Assembly: GCA_028679855.1 (NCBI GenBank)
Contig: JAJRAP010000172.1
Span: 1 to 10,225, forward strand
Direction: 5' to 3'
Length of the DNA: 10,225 nt
Source of the DNA: Candidatus Methanoperedens sp.
Lineage (GTDB): Archaea > Halobacteriota > Methanosarcinia > Methanosarcinales > Methanoperedenaceae
The position numbers and the translations under genes are program-made. The notes under the pieces are model-generated. The model searched no databases and was not told the origin of the DNA. It saw only the letters and a program-made list of their open reading frames with translations. Of this stretch, positions 1 to 6,775 are shown piece by piece; the stretch's first letter is position 1; the number at the start of each line of letters is the position of its first letter.

Positions 1-1
1 A

Positions 2-103
2 GAATCCTCAAGGATTGATGTTAAGGCAGTCTTTATGGAAGCCAACACGACTCATTCATACCAGAAAGAATTTTATCTAAGAAACATATATTCAGAACAA
101 TGA
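2..103 (+). CDS. 3' end of an unidentified upstream gene (partial)
   Basis: One plus-strand frame is open from the left edge for 33 codons and stops at TGA 101-103, which overlaps the ATG of the next gene (100-102) in an ATGA junction. The visible tail ends in FYLRNIYSEQ and includes ANTTHSYQKE, a polar, Thr/Tyr-rich stretch of the sort found in extracytoplasmic beta-rich proteins. It does not look like a HicA C-terminus. I do not recognise the family. The case for a real gene is the ATGA overlap, typical of translational coupling and seen repeatedly elsewhere in this window. The case against is that only 33 codons are visible, so chance openness is possible. Confidence 0.4.
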   Translation, partial: ESSRIDVKAVFMEANTTHSYQKEFYLRNIYSEQ

Positions 104-315
104 AATACACAATTATACTCGAAAAGGAGGAAGAAGGGGGCTACTCTGCTCAGTGTCTTGAATTGCCGGGCGCCATTAGCCAGGGTGAAACAAAAGAAGA
201 AGCTCTAAGGAATGTAAAAGAAGCAATAGAGCTTGTTCTGGAAGTGATCCATGAAGAAACAAATGCACTTGGAAAAGGCGCCGAAATCTCTGCGGTGGAA
301 ATAAGTCTTTCATAA
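100..315 (+). CDS. HicB-family small protein, apparently without HicA
   Basis: This 71-residue protein has the compact HicB-type fold signature: an N-terminal strand (KYTIILEKEEEG), the GGYSAQCLELPG segment at residues 13-24, then SQGETKEEALRNVKEAIE leading into a helix. HicB proteins normally neutralise the HicA mRNA-cleaving toxin. Short versions like this lack the C-terminal DNA-binding domain, and none is visible here. No HicA-like frame follows, because the next 350 bp are non-coding repeats, and the upstream tail does not resemble HicA. It may therefore be a solitary HicB-like protein, common in archaea, rather than part of a working toxin-antitoxin pair. There is no clear Shine-Dalgarno sequence. 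Translation could be coupled through the ATGA overlap, or a TATA-like TTTTATCT at 71-78 could drive a leaderless message. The family call is fairly firm; the role is not. Confidence 0.75.
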   Translation: MKYTIILEKEEEGGYSAQCLELPGAISQGETKEEALRNVKEAIELVLEVIHEETNALGKGAEISAVEISLS

Positions 316-327
316 ACGATACGCGAA

Positions 328-435
328 ACCGCAGATTTACCGCAACGTAGAACACGGATTGCACGGATTTGACGGATTTTCACGGATACGAAATCCGTGC
401 GTATCCGTGTCATCTGTGTAATCCGTGTTCCGTGG
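328..435. repeat. Periodic CACGGAT inverted repeat / long hairpin
   Basis: The arms GAACACGGATT (350-360) and AATCCGTGTTC (420-430) are perfect 11-nt complements, and pairing continues inward with mismatches to CACGGAT 381-387 opposite ATCCGTG 393-399 around a 5-nt loop. The left arm carries CACGGAT-type units at 353, 362, 371 (one mismatch) and 381. The right arm carries ATCCGTG-type units at 393, 403, 412 (one mismatch) and 421. Units are spaced 9-10 nt apart, close to one DNA helical turn. Flanking GCAGATTTACCGCAAC (331-346) resembles the same style of repeat. Elements rich in 'CACGGATT' units are, from memory, scattered in many environmental archaeal and bacterial genomes. That memory is not proof for this copy. 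Confidence 0.85.
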
Positions 436-545
436 GAGACGCCGCATATTTATCATTCTTTAAATATTAATCCCCGGCGCCGATATTCCCCCAGGCAGCC
501 ACCTCGCATAAAAAACCGCGCCAGATAAAAACCGCATCTCCAAGC

Positions 546-650
546 CGCGGGCGCCCTTAGTGCGGGAGGTAGGGCGTCAGTCCTGCGCCTTCTGGTGCTG
601 CTATAGATTCAAGATGAAAAATCAAGGACTGAGTATTACACCAGACCCCC
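546..650. other. Foldable GC-rich segment with crossing helices (possible structured RNA)
   Basis: Two perfect complementary pairs interleave: TCAGTCCT (577-584) with AGGACTGA (625-632), and TCTGGTG (591-597) with CACCAGA (639-645). The order a-b-a'-b' is a pseudoknot arrangement if transcribed. Local alternatives compete: GCGCCC (551-556) can pair with GGGCGT (572-577), and GGCG (573-576) with CGCC (586-589). On the minus strand it would be the 3' region of the helicase transcript; on the plus strand it lies about 75 bp past an AT-rich possible promoter. I cannot match it to a named RNA family. It could also be a degraded repeat. Confidence 0.35.
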
Positions 651-666
651 GGTAACTTCCGTGATC

Positions 667-3486
667 CTACTCCCAGAACCTCTTCGTCTTCGCATAATTC
701 CTCTCCGCAATAAGAATATCCCGATAGAACTCCTCCTCATCCTCCCTCATCTTCCTTATCACCCTTGATGCAGTATCTGGTCCTATACCCCGCGAAGCAA
801 GCGCTATCGCCGCAGTCTTTCCCTGCGAGAGCACAAGGCTGGCGTTGCGGTACACCCGCGCAGTCCTCTTCCTCTCCTCCTCAGTTTTTTCCTTCTCAGG
901 CTTCTTCACCAGCTTTATCTCCTCCTCCTCCCAGGGTTTGAGCGCAGCTATCAGCCTGCTTGTGCAGAGAGGACACTCCGGCTTATCTGGCACCCTTTTA
1001 ACCACAGTGCTTGATTTCCACTTCTTGCAGTTCAGGCAGAACAGTATCACATGGTCATCCATTATCCTGTTCTTAAGAGCCATGATTATGGAGCTGTCAG
1101 CCCTCTCTGGCGCCATGAGCTCCCTTCCTCCCATGAACCCGGCCTCGCCTATCGGGCTTATGCGCTGGACAACAAGCTTTACGCTGCCATTCTGGATGCT
1201 CTCCAGAACGGTCCTTGCGCGCTCGATATCAAGCTTGTCATGGAAGATCTCGCGAACGGCTTCGTCGTACATTGGTGTATGCTCGAACACATCAAGCAGC
1301 TTCTTCATGCTTATGCGCTCGTAATCAACGTCGCGATTGAGCGCCCCGAACTTGCGAGCCACATGCACCATCTTCCATTTCAGGAGCATTGTATTTTTGA
1401 GTGTCATCTCGATAATGGGTTCTATGTGATCCGGGCTCGTTGTCATGAGAAGCTCCTTTATTCTCTCAGCGTGGAACATCCTGGGAAGTTCCAGCTTTAT
1501 CCTGTATGGATCGATCTCCATCGCCACGCTGGCGCCGAATCTTGCAGCGAGAAGCGATGTGAGCGCGCGTCCCAGTGTCTCGTTCACCCTGTGCCCTCCG
1601 CAGATGTTTATGACGATCGCAGTTCCCTCCTGTTCGATGACGGCAGTATCATCAGTCGGCGCGAAAAGACCCGCTTTCTTCTGTTTCTGCATAAGTTCCA
1701 GGATCTCACCGGCTGCCTCCCTGTCAGCCGGATACTCCTTACTGTGCTCCTCGATGATCTTTTCTACGCTCTCGCCTCCCTCAAGCTTCTCCATAATGCG
1801 CTTTCTTATTCTTCCCACTTCCTGCGCCACCTCAAACGGCACGGGTATCTCCTCACCCGACCAGTTCGGGATCTCACCCCCCGGGTCTCTTATGGGCTCC
1901 ACTTTTATCCTGCTCTTATCGGTTATCACCTCGATTATGCGCCACATCTCTCCTTTTGCTATGAACACAGCCCCCGGCTTTGCAAAATCAGCCACGAATA
2001 CTTCATCCAGCGCCCCAACAGTCTTTCCGCTCACGATATCGAATATCTCAAAGCGCTTCTCATCAGGTATCATGGAAAGGTTCTCGTAAAAATACTGCAG
2101 GCATTTTTGCCTCCTTCCGACAAGATCATCCTCGAACCAAATGAGGCGCGTTTCCATTAATTGTTTGATGACAGCGCGCAGCATCTCCAGTTTGAGGGCG
2201 CGAAACGGGTAGGCTCTCCTTACTATCGAATATATCCTTTCAACAGGGACCTCCCCGAAATCAAGCGCCATCCCGCATATCTGGTTCGCGAGAGTATCTG
2301 TGCTGTCCTCATGAAGCTCGATCGTCTCTATCTCTCCTGCTCCTGCCCTTCTTGCTATTGCCGAGGATTCAGCAGCATCGTCAGCACCCATCGTGATTAT
2401 CGTCCCGCTTGAGCGCTCACCCACCCAGTGACCAGATCTTCCCACCCTCTGTATCAGGCGCGTGACCTGCCGCGGCGACATGTACTGGATAACATGGTCA
2501 ACATCCCCGATATCTATTCCAAGCTCCATTGATGAGGTGCATATGAGCCCGCGAAGGACACCTCCCTTGAAATTGTTCTCTGCTTCTATGCGCGCGTCCT
2601 TTGAAAGCGACCCGTGGTGAACGCCAATGGGAAGCCCGAGCATCATGAACCTTGAACCCAGCATCTCTGCCGCTTCTCTTGTATTTACGAATATGAGGGT
2701 GGATTTGTGTTTATCAACGAGTTCTGAGATAACACAAAGATGAGATGCCGTCTCAGGTGAGCACATCAGTTTTTTTGAAGAGACCACGTCTTTTGGTGAA
2801 GGCTTCGGGCATACAACATTAAAATCAAGCTGCTTGATGAGCGAGACTTCGATCAGGCACGCCGTCCTGTCTGTTCCAGCAAGAAAATGCGCCACTTCAT
2901 CCGGTCTCCCAACAGTTGCAGAAAGTCCGATCCTCTGGAACTCTCCAGCAACTTCTACAAGCCGCTCAAGGGCTATGGATAACTGCGCTCCCCTCTTAGA
3001 TGAAGCCAGTTCATGCACTTCATCGATGACCACATGCGTAACAGTCCTGAGGTTGTTCCGCAGCCTTTTCCCGGTGAGCATTATCTGCAGCGTTTCCGGC
3101 GTCGTGACGAGAAAATCCGGTGGCTTCAGAGATTGCTTCTGACGCTCATATGTTGTGGTATCCCCGTGCCGAACCGCAACTTTTATACCAAGTTCTTTAC
3201 CCCACCATTCAAGCCGTGACAGCATGTCCCTGTTCAGGGCCCGCAGCGGAGTGATGTACAGGACGGATACACCTCTTCTTTCCTCTTCCTTTTTTGCCAT
3301 GATACTGTTAAAGACAGGAAGAACTGCGGATTCTGTCTTGCCTGAGCCGGTCGGTGCTATGAGAAGCACGTTCTCACCTGCAAGCACTGCGGGAATTGTT
3401 TTTACCTGCGGTTCAGTCGGTGTGGTGAAGCCCTGTTCTGCGAGAGCTTTCTGCAGACCGGGATTAAGTAAACTGAACACGCTCAT
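667..3486 (-). CDS. lhr: Lhr-type superfamily 2 ATP-dependent helicase
   Basis: This 939-residue protein carries the full SF2 motif set: Q-like motif FTTPTEPQ (20-27), Walker A APTGSGKT (44-51), TPLRALNRDM (79-88), TTPETLQ (128-134), DEVH (155-158), SAT (189-191), LIFVNTRE (264-271), TSSMELGIDIGDVD (317-330) and QRVGRSGH (346-353). DEVH and the long region after the two RecA domains match Lhr enzymes, 3'-5' translocases and annealers acting on DNA or DNA:RNA hybrids in repair or nucleic-acid surveillance. The length suits archaeal Lhr and is well short of the roughly 1,500-residue bacterial form. Two C-terminal extras are visible: a Cys4 probable zinc finger (C817, C820, C838, C841) and, after a charged linker, a helix-hairpin-helix-like GIGPDTASRVI near 900-910, both likely nucleic-acid contacts. 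The ATG at 3486 sits about 28 bp from a TATA-like box. The long plus-strand frames inside are antisense shadows. Confidence 0.95.
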   Translation of the reverse strand: MSVFSLLNPGLQKALAEQGFTTPTEPQVKTIPAVLAGENVLLIAPTGSGKTESAVLPVFNSIMAKKEEERRGVSVLYITPLRALNRDMLSRLEWWGKELGIKVAVRHGDTTTYERQKQSLKPPDFLVTTPETLQIMLTGKRLRNNLRTVTHVVIDEVHELASSKRGAQLSIALERLVEVAGEFQRIGLSATVGRPDEVAHFLAGTDRTACLIEVSLIKQLDFNVVCPKPSPKDVVSSKKLMCSPETASHLCVISELVDKHKSTLIFVNTREAAEMLGSRFMMLGLPIGVHHGSLSKDARIEAENNFKGGVLRGLICTSSMELGIDIGDVDHVIQYMSPRQVTRLIQRVGRSGHWVGERSSGTIITMGADDAAESSAIARRAGAGEIETIELHEDSTDTLANQICGMALDFGEVPVERIYSIVRRAYPFRALKLEMLRAVIKQLMETRLIWFEDDLVGRRQKCLQYFYENLSMIPDEKRFEIFDIVSGKTVGALDEVFVADFAKPGAVFIAKGEMWRIIEVITDKSRIKVEPIRDPGGEIPNWSGEEIPVPFEVAQEVGRIRKRIMEKLEGGESVEKIIEEHSKEYPADREAAGEILELMQKQKKAGLFAPTDDTAVIEQEGTAIVINICGGHRVNETLGRALTSLLAARFGASVAMEIDPYRIKLELPRMFHAERIKELLMTTSPDHIEPIIEMTLKNTMLLKWKMVHVARKFGALNRDVDYERISMKKLLDVFEHTPMYDEAVREIFHDKLDIERARTVLESIQNGSVKLVVQRISPIGEAGFMGGRELMAPERADSSIIMALKNRIMDDHVILFCLNCKKWKSSTVVKRVPDKPECPLCTSRLIAALKPWEEEEIKLVKKPEKEKTEEERKRTARVYRNASLVLSQGKTAAIALASRGIGPDTASRVIRKMREDEEEFYRDILIAERNYAKTKRFWE

Positions 3487-3510
3487 AAACGCCTGAAAAG
3501 AGAATGACAG

Positions 3511-3520
3511 TATATAAATT
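3511..3520 (-). promoter_or_regulatory. TATA-like box of the lhr gene
   Basis: Read on the minus strand, AATTTATATA is a good archaeal TATA box, its centre about 28 bp before the lhr ATG. Initiation about 25 bp downstream would give a leader of only a few nucleotides or none. It shows that lhr need not depend on cyaB read-through across the 65-bp gap. Confidence 0.55.
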
Positions 3521-3551
3521 TATTCTATGATAGACGAACGATTCATGATCT

Positions 3552-4076
3552 TTAAAGTATCATCTCAAGATAGGATTTTCGGATGGAATCATCCCTGCTA
3601 ATGCCCAGTTTCTCAAAAAGTCTGAATATGCTTTCAACTTTATCTTCATGAGACTTTGAATCCCGAATAGAGACCTCAACCTCCATGAAATCCCCGAGAT
3701 TTCGCACTTCATCAAGTGAAATAATGAAATCCCCCAGCCTGTATTTTTTTCTTTTTTTGACTATGGTAGCGACCGGTGTAAAGTTCAAGGATGAAAGTAT
3801 ATTCCCCATGTTATCCGCGTCATTAACCTCCACCTCATATTCTTTTCTTGTTTTGGAGATGCTGTCCATCCTGGCACCCTTATATGTCAAAAAACACTTA
3901 TTGTCCTGTACCCTTATCCTCAATGCCTCATCAGTCTTTGCGAAATCACGATATGGAGCGCTGTAATAAGTGTCTACCTGTGCCTCTATCCCGATAGTTG
4001 ACGCCCCCAGTGCAATAATTGACCTTTCCACGAGCTTCGGATCATATACACGCGCTTTAACCTCGACTTCTATCAT
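3552..4076 (-). CDS. cyaB: CYTH-domain protein, CyaB / class IV adenylate cyclase-like
   Basis: This 174-residue protein opens with the CYTH signature ExExK as E3-V-E5-V-K7, on the first strand of the triphosphate tunnel. Later charged segments fit the remaining tunnel strands: ALRIRVQ (51-57), FLTYKG (62-67), KTRKEYEVEV (75-84), KKRKKYRLGDFIISLDEV near 107-124 and GDFMEVEVSI near 128-137. CYTH enzymes bind a triphosphate plus divalent metal. Members include class IV adenylyl cyclases, thiamine triphosphatases and inorganic triphosphatases. Archaeal members are usually labelled CyaB, but cAMP synthesis is rarely proven, so a triphosphatase is equally possible. Length is normal for a single CYTH domain. 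The ATG at 4076 has a TATA-like box about 25 bp upstream, suggesting a leaderless transcript, and the gene diverges from the SEC59-like kinase. Confidence 0.88.
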   Translation of the reverse strand: MIEVEVKARVYDPKLVERSIIALGASTIGIEAQVDTYYSAPYRDFAKTDEALRIRVQDNKCFLTYKGARMDSISKTRKEYEVEVNDADNMGNILSSLNFTPVATIVKKRKKYRLGDFIISLDEVRNLGDFMEVEVSIRDSKSHEDKVESIFRLFEKLGISRDDSIRKSYLEMIL

Positions 4077-4095
4077 TTGTTGTATTTCTGTGATT

Positions 4096-4105
4096 CAAAT
4101 ATATG
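4096..4105 (-). promoter_or_regulatory. TATA-like box of the cyaB gene
   Basis: The minus-strand reading CATATATTTG is centred about 25 bp before the cyaB ATG at 4076, the spacing expected for leaderless archaeal transcription. It covers the plus-strand ATG at 4103, which makes that ATG a less likely start for the divergent gene. Confidence 0.5.
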
Positions 4106-4114
4106 AAGACAATA

Positions 4115-4124
4115 GTTTATAATA
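4115..4124 (+). promoter_or_regulatory. TATA-like box of the SEC59-like kinase gene
   Basis: GTTTATAATA on the plus strand is centred about 26 bp before the GTG at 4145. Initiation there would be leaderless or nearly so. The box lies only 10 bp from the opposing cyaB TATA-like box, so the two pre-initiation complexes should compete for space. Confidence 0.5.
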
Positions 4125-4144
4125 CAGACTGTCAAAATAGTATT

Positions 4145-4708
4145 GTGCAATTTCGAAAATTAATTCACATTTCAGGCGTCCTGATACCTTTTTTAGCCGG
4201 CGAAAATCTATTCGGGAAGAAGCTGATGATAGCTCTTGTAGTACTGGGTCTTGCAGTTTACCTGGCGATTGAGATCTTCAAAAAAAGACTGAGCAGGGAC
4301 ACGCTGTTACTGGTTTACAGGGAGAACGAAATAAAAGGCTTCTCAATCGAACCATTATCATATATATTCTCAGTTCTTTCCCTTCTTTCCCTTTCCTTCT
4401 TCATCGATGAAAAACTCTGCTTTGCCGCCATCGCCATTCTTGCAGCAGGGGACGGTGTTGCGGGCGTGATAGGCAGGAGATACGGCAGGCACAGGCTCTC
4501 TTTCAATAAGGATAAATCCTGGGAAGGCTCGCTCTCAGGTTTTATCGCAGCCTTATTAACAGGTTTCTATTATGCGGGTCCAATGGCAATTATGGGGAGT
4601 GCTTTCGGGATGCTGGCAGGGGCGGTCAGCAAGCATGACAATATAGCTGTCCCGTATGCTGCGTTGATCGCAATGATCATGGCTCAATGGATCGCAACCC
4701 TGATCTGA
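4145..4708 (+). CDS. SEC59/DGK1/VTE5-family membrane kinase (dolichol/polyprenol or diacylglycerol kinase-like)
   Basis: From this GTG start the protein has 187 residues and several hydrophobic helices. The family's CTP-dependent lipid kinase signature is clear: AAGDGVAGVIGRRYG (about residues 100-114), then FNKDKSWEGSLSGF, and near the C-terminus KHDNIAVPYAAL, matching the usual D-N-x-x-x-P motif. Members phosphorylate a lipid alcohol such as dolichol or phytol at the membrane with CTP. In archaea this suggests making or salvaging polyprenyl phosphate for glycosylation, or isoprenoid lipid recycling; the substrate cannot be read from sequence. I chose GTG 4145 over the in-frame ATG at 4103 (201 residues) because a TATA-like box lies 26 bp upstream of the GTG, the family-like QFRKLIHISG begins immediately, and the ATG falls inside the opposing cyaB promoter. 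A lipid-sugar role would fit the sequon-rich protein encoded downstream, but that is speculative. Confidence 0.82.
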   Translation: MQFRKLIHISGVLIPFLAGENLFGKKLMIALVVLGLAVYLAIEIFKKRLSRDTLLLVYRENEIKGFSIEPLSYIFSVLSLLSLSFFIDEKLCFAAIAILAAGDGVAGVIGRRYGRHRLSFNKDKSWEGSLSGFIAALLTGFYYAGPMAIMGSAFGMLAGAVSKHDNIAVPYAALIAMIMAQWIATLI

Positions 4709-4751
4709 TGCGAAGGTAATATGTAGAATTATTTTTATTTAGTAGTTAGTT

Positions 4752-5903
4752 ATGAAACTCACTCTTCCCGATGCCGATGCATACCTTATGGTAAGTGAAA
4801 GCGCGCACAGCGCTGATATGTACTACGCTACTGGATTTTTAGCGCATGATTCTTTCATCTACTTGAACTCAAAAAATGAAAAGCTCCTTATTTCAGACAT
4901 GGAACTCGGGAGAGCAAAGAAAGAATCGCGGGTCAGGGACGTGCTGCCCACCTCAGGATTCGGGATAATGGAAAAGCTCAGGGCTCTAAAAGATATCGAT
5001 GCCGCTTACAACGAGATGATCGTAGAATTCCTGCGCTCCGAAAATATAAAGCGCATCGCAGTGCCGTATAATTTTCCAGTTTACCTTGCTGACATCATGC
5101 GCAGGGACGGCATTGATGTTATTCCGGTAAAGAGCCCTTTTCGCAAGATGCGGGAAGTAAAAAATGAGAATGAAATAAAAGCCATCGAGAAAGCACAGAG
5201 AGCAGGGGAGAAAGCGCTTGCAGAAGCGATAAGCGCTATAAGAAACGCCACGGTCGCGAATGGTGTTCTCTGGCACAACAATGCACCGCTTACATCAGAA
5301 GAAATCAAGTCTACAATAGAGACATCGCTTCTTTCCGGGGGTTTCGAAGCGCCGGATACTATAGTGGCATGCGGGCGGGGAAGCGCCGACCCTCACTGGC
5401 AGGGCGAGGGTGAACTGCGTGCAGGCGAACCGATAGTTATCGACTTTGTGCCGCGCTCGAAAAAAGAAAGATACTATTCTGATATGACGAGAACCGTGGT
5501 GCGCGGGACACCATCTGATGAAATAAAAGATATGTACTCTGCTGTCAGGGAGGCTCAGCAGGCAGCGATCAAAAGGATAAAAGCAGGCATCACAGGAAAT
5601 GAGGTTCACAATATCGTGTGTGATGTGCTTGAAGCAAGGGGCTACGAGACCGCACGCGGCAAAACTGGTGTGTTCACGGAAGGTTTCATCCATTCCACAG
5701 GGCACGGAGTGGGGCTTGATATACATGAAGGTCCAAATCTCAGCGAGAGCGGTAAGGAATTGAAAGAAGGAAGCGTTGTTACTGTTGAGCCAGGACTTTA
5801 TTACAAAAGAACAGGCGGTGTAAGGCTTGAGGATGTAGTCGTGGTGACTGCAAGCGGATGCAAGAATTTAACTATGTTCGGGAAGAATCTGGTGCTGGAA
5901 TGA
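4752..5903 (+). CDS. pepQ: M24B metallopeptidase, Xaa-Pro dipeptidase/aminopeptidase
   Basis: This 383-residue protein has a creatinase-type N-terminal domain (about 1-135) and a pita-bread C-terminal domain (about 140-383). The five metal ligands are D231 (VIDFV), D244 (SDMTRT), H318 (STGHGVGLDIHEGP), E346 (TVEPGLY) and E360 (RLEDVV). H215 in SADPHW matches the family's substrate-binding His. Such enzymes bind two divalent metals in the cytoplasm and cleave X-Pro bonds at peptide N-termini, freeing amino acids from prolyl peptides. Length is normal and no key residue is missing. It begins 43 bp after the kinase gene, behind an AT-rich run at 4728-4741 that could be promoter or U-rich stop signal. 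Its TGA overlaps the next ATG by ATGA. Xaa-Pro specificity is inferred from the subfamily; a different N-terminal specificity cannot be excluded. Confidence 0.93.
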   Translation: MKLTLPDADAYLMVSESAHSADMYYATGFLAHDSFIYLNSKNEKLLISDMELGRAKKESRVRDVLPTSGFGIMEKLRALKDIDAAYNEMIVEFLRSENIKRIAVPYNFPVYLADIMRRDGIDVIPVKSPFRKMREVKNENEIKAIEKAQRAGEKALAEAISAIRNATVANGVLWHNNAPLTSEEIKSTIETSLLSGGFEAPDTIVACGRGSADPHWQGEGELRAGEPIVIDFVPRSKKERYYSDMTRTVVRGTPSDEIKDMYSAVREAQQAAIKRIKAGITGNEVHNIVCDVLEARGYETARGKTGVFTEGFIHSTGHGVGLDIHEGPNLSESGKELKEGSVVTVEPGLYYKRTGGVRLEDVVVVTASGCKNLTMFGKNLVLE

Positions 5904-6775
5904 ACGAAGATGAAGATATAATTGAAAAATATCTGAGGGCTGGTAAGATTCTCTCAGAAGTACGTGCTGAGACTGTAAATAAGGTAATAAAAGGTGTAAC
6001 GCTGCTCTCTGTCGCTGAGTTCGCAGAAAACCTGATACGCGAGAAGGGGGGTCAACCCGCGTTCCCGGTCAACATTTCACGGAACGATGAAGCTGCTCAT
6101 TCAACTCCTGCTTTTGATGATAAGTCTGTTTTTGGGAATGATATCGTAAAGCTTGACATAGGCGTCCACATAGATGGATACATTGCGGATACGGCAGTCA
6201 CGGTTGACCTATCCGGTCATCCAGAACTTGTAAAAGCTTCAGAAAAAGCCCTCGCTGATGCTATCAAGTTCATCCATGCCGGGGTGAATACCGCGGATAT
6301 CGGAGGTGTGATAGAAGATGCTATAACTTCGTTCGGATATAAACCCATTGTCAATCTCACAGGGCACGGACTGGCGCAGTATATTCAGCATGCTCCACCA
6401 GCTATTCCCAACAAGAAAATGCCGCACGGAGTAGTGCTTGAAGAAGGTGACATAATCGCCATCGAGCCATTTGCCACAGACGGTGTTGGGAAGATATACG
6501 ATGCAGGGAACGCTGAGATATACCATCTTGTTTCCGAGAGACCCGTGCGCCACCCGTCGGCAAGAAAACTTCTTGAGAAAATAATGGAATATAAAACACT
6601 GCCGTTTGCGAAAAGATGGCTCGGAAACAACGTGGATTTCGCGATGCTGGCTCTGGTCAAGGCAAACATCATAATGCCATACCCCATCCTGAAAGAAGTG
6701 GGTGGCGGGCTTATCTCCCAGGCAGAACACTCGATGATCGTTACTGCAGATGGATGTGAGGTTTTTACAAAATGA
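5900..6775 (+). CDS. map: Methionine aminopeptidase, type II
   Basis: MetAP removes the initiator methionine from nascent proteins. Taking the ATG at 5900, the protein has 291 residues, normal for archaeal enzymes. Ligands of the two-metal centre are visible: D86 (KLDIGVH), D97 (IAD), H156 (NLTGHGL), E189 (AIEPFA) and E276 (QAEHSM), with H67 in HSTPAF as the conserved substrate-contacting His. The roughly 60-residue helical insertion before the last glutamate (about 210-265) marks type II. The frame extends upstream to an ATG at 5858, but that adds 14 unrelated residues inside the peptidase gene, while the ATG at 5900 forms an ATGA overlap with its stop. It therefore sits in one operon with a second M24-fold peptidase, and the next gene also overlaps by ATGA. 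Confidence 0.96.
   Translation: MNEDEDIIEKYLRAGKILSEVRAETVNKVIKGVTLLSVAEFAENLIREKGGQPAFPVNISRNDEAAHSTPAFDDKSVFGNDIVKLDIGVHIDGYIADTAVTVDLSGHPELVKASEKALADAIKFIHAGVNTADIGGVIEDAITSFGYKPIVNLTGHGLAQYIQHAPPAIPNKKMPHGVVLEEGDIIAIEPFATDGVGKIYDAGNAEIYHLVSERPVRHPSARKLLEKIMEYKTLPFAKRWLGNNVDFAMLALVKANIIMPYPILKEVGGGLISQAEHSMIVTADGCEVFTK

Larger units (their letters stand above)
316..666. other. Gene-free stretch with repeats and structured segments
   Basis: There is no credible gene here. It holds a CACGGAT hairpin (328-435), an AT-rich island CTTTAAATATTAAT at 458-471 that reads as a possible TATA element on either strand, A-runs at 510-515 and 617-621 (T-runs on the minus strand, possible U-rich termination sites for the helicase gene), and a GC-rich foldable segment (546-650). 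A 13-codon ATG frame at 615-656 is too short to call. The region lies between the end of hicB (plus) and the 3' end of the helicase gene (minus), so both genes transcribe into it. Confidence 0.7.

Noticed and set aside
350..430. CRISPR array
   Set aside because: The repeated units are 7 nt with 2-3 nt between them and form one inverted repeat, so there are no spacers of array length.
548..625. Possible tRNA
   Set aside because: A tRNA-like D-arm pattern and a 5-bp stem with a 7-nt loop showing GTC were considered. The base before the putative anticodon is not T, the T-arm consensus is absent and no acceptor stem closes.
1445..2089. A 214-codon plus-strand frame inside lhr
   Set aside because: It is another antisense shadow, with Ser-rich low-complexity translation and no domain.
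1051..2160. A 369-codon open frame on the plus strand
   Set aside because: It lies wholly antisense to the lhr helicase gene, which has every expected motif. The product looks like no protein family, and long antisense frames are common opposite GC-skewed codons.
5295..5726. A 143-codon minus-strand frame inside the Xaa-Pro peptidase gene
   Set aside because: It is antisense to a gene with intact catalytic ligands, and the translation is Cys/His-rich without any coherent motif.
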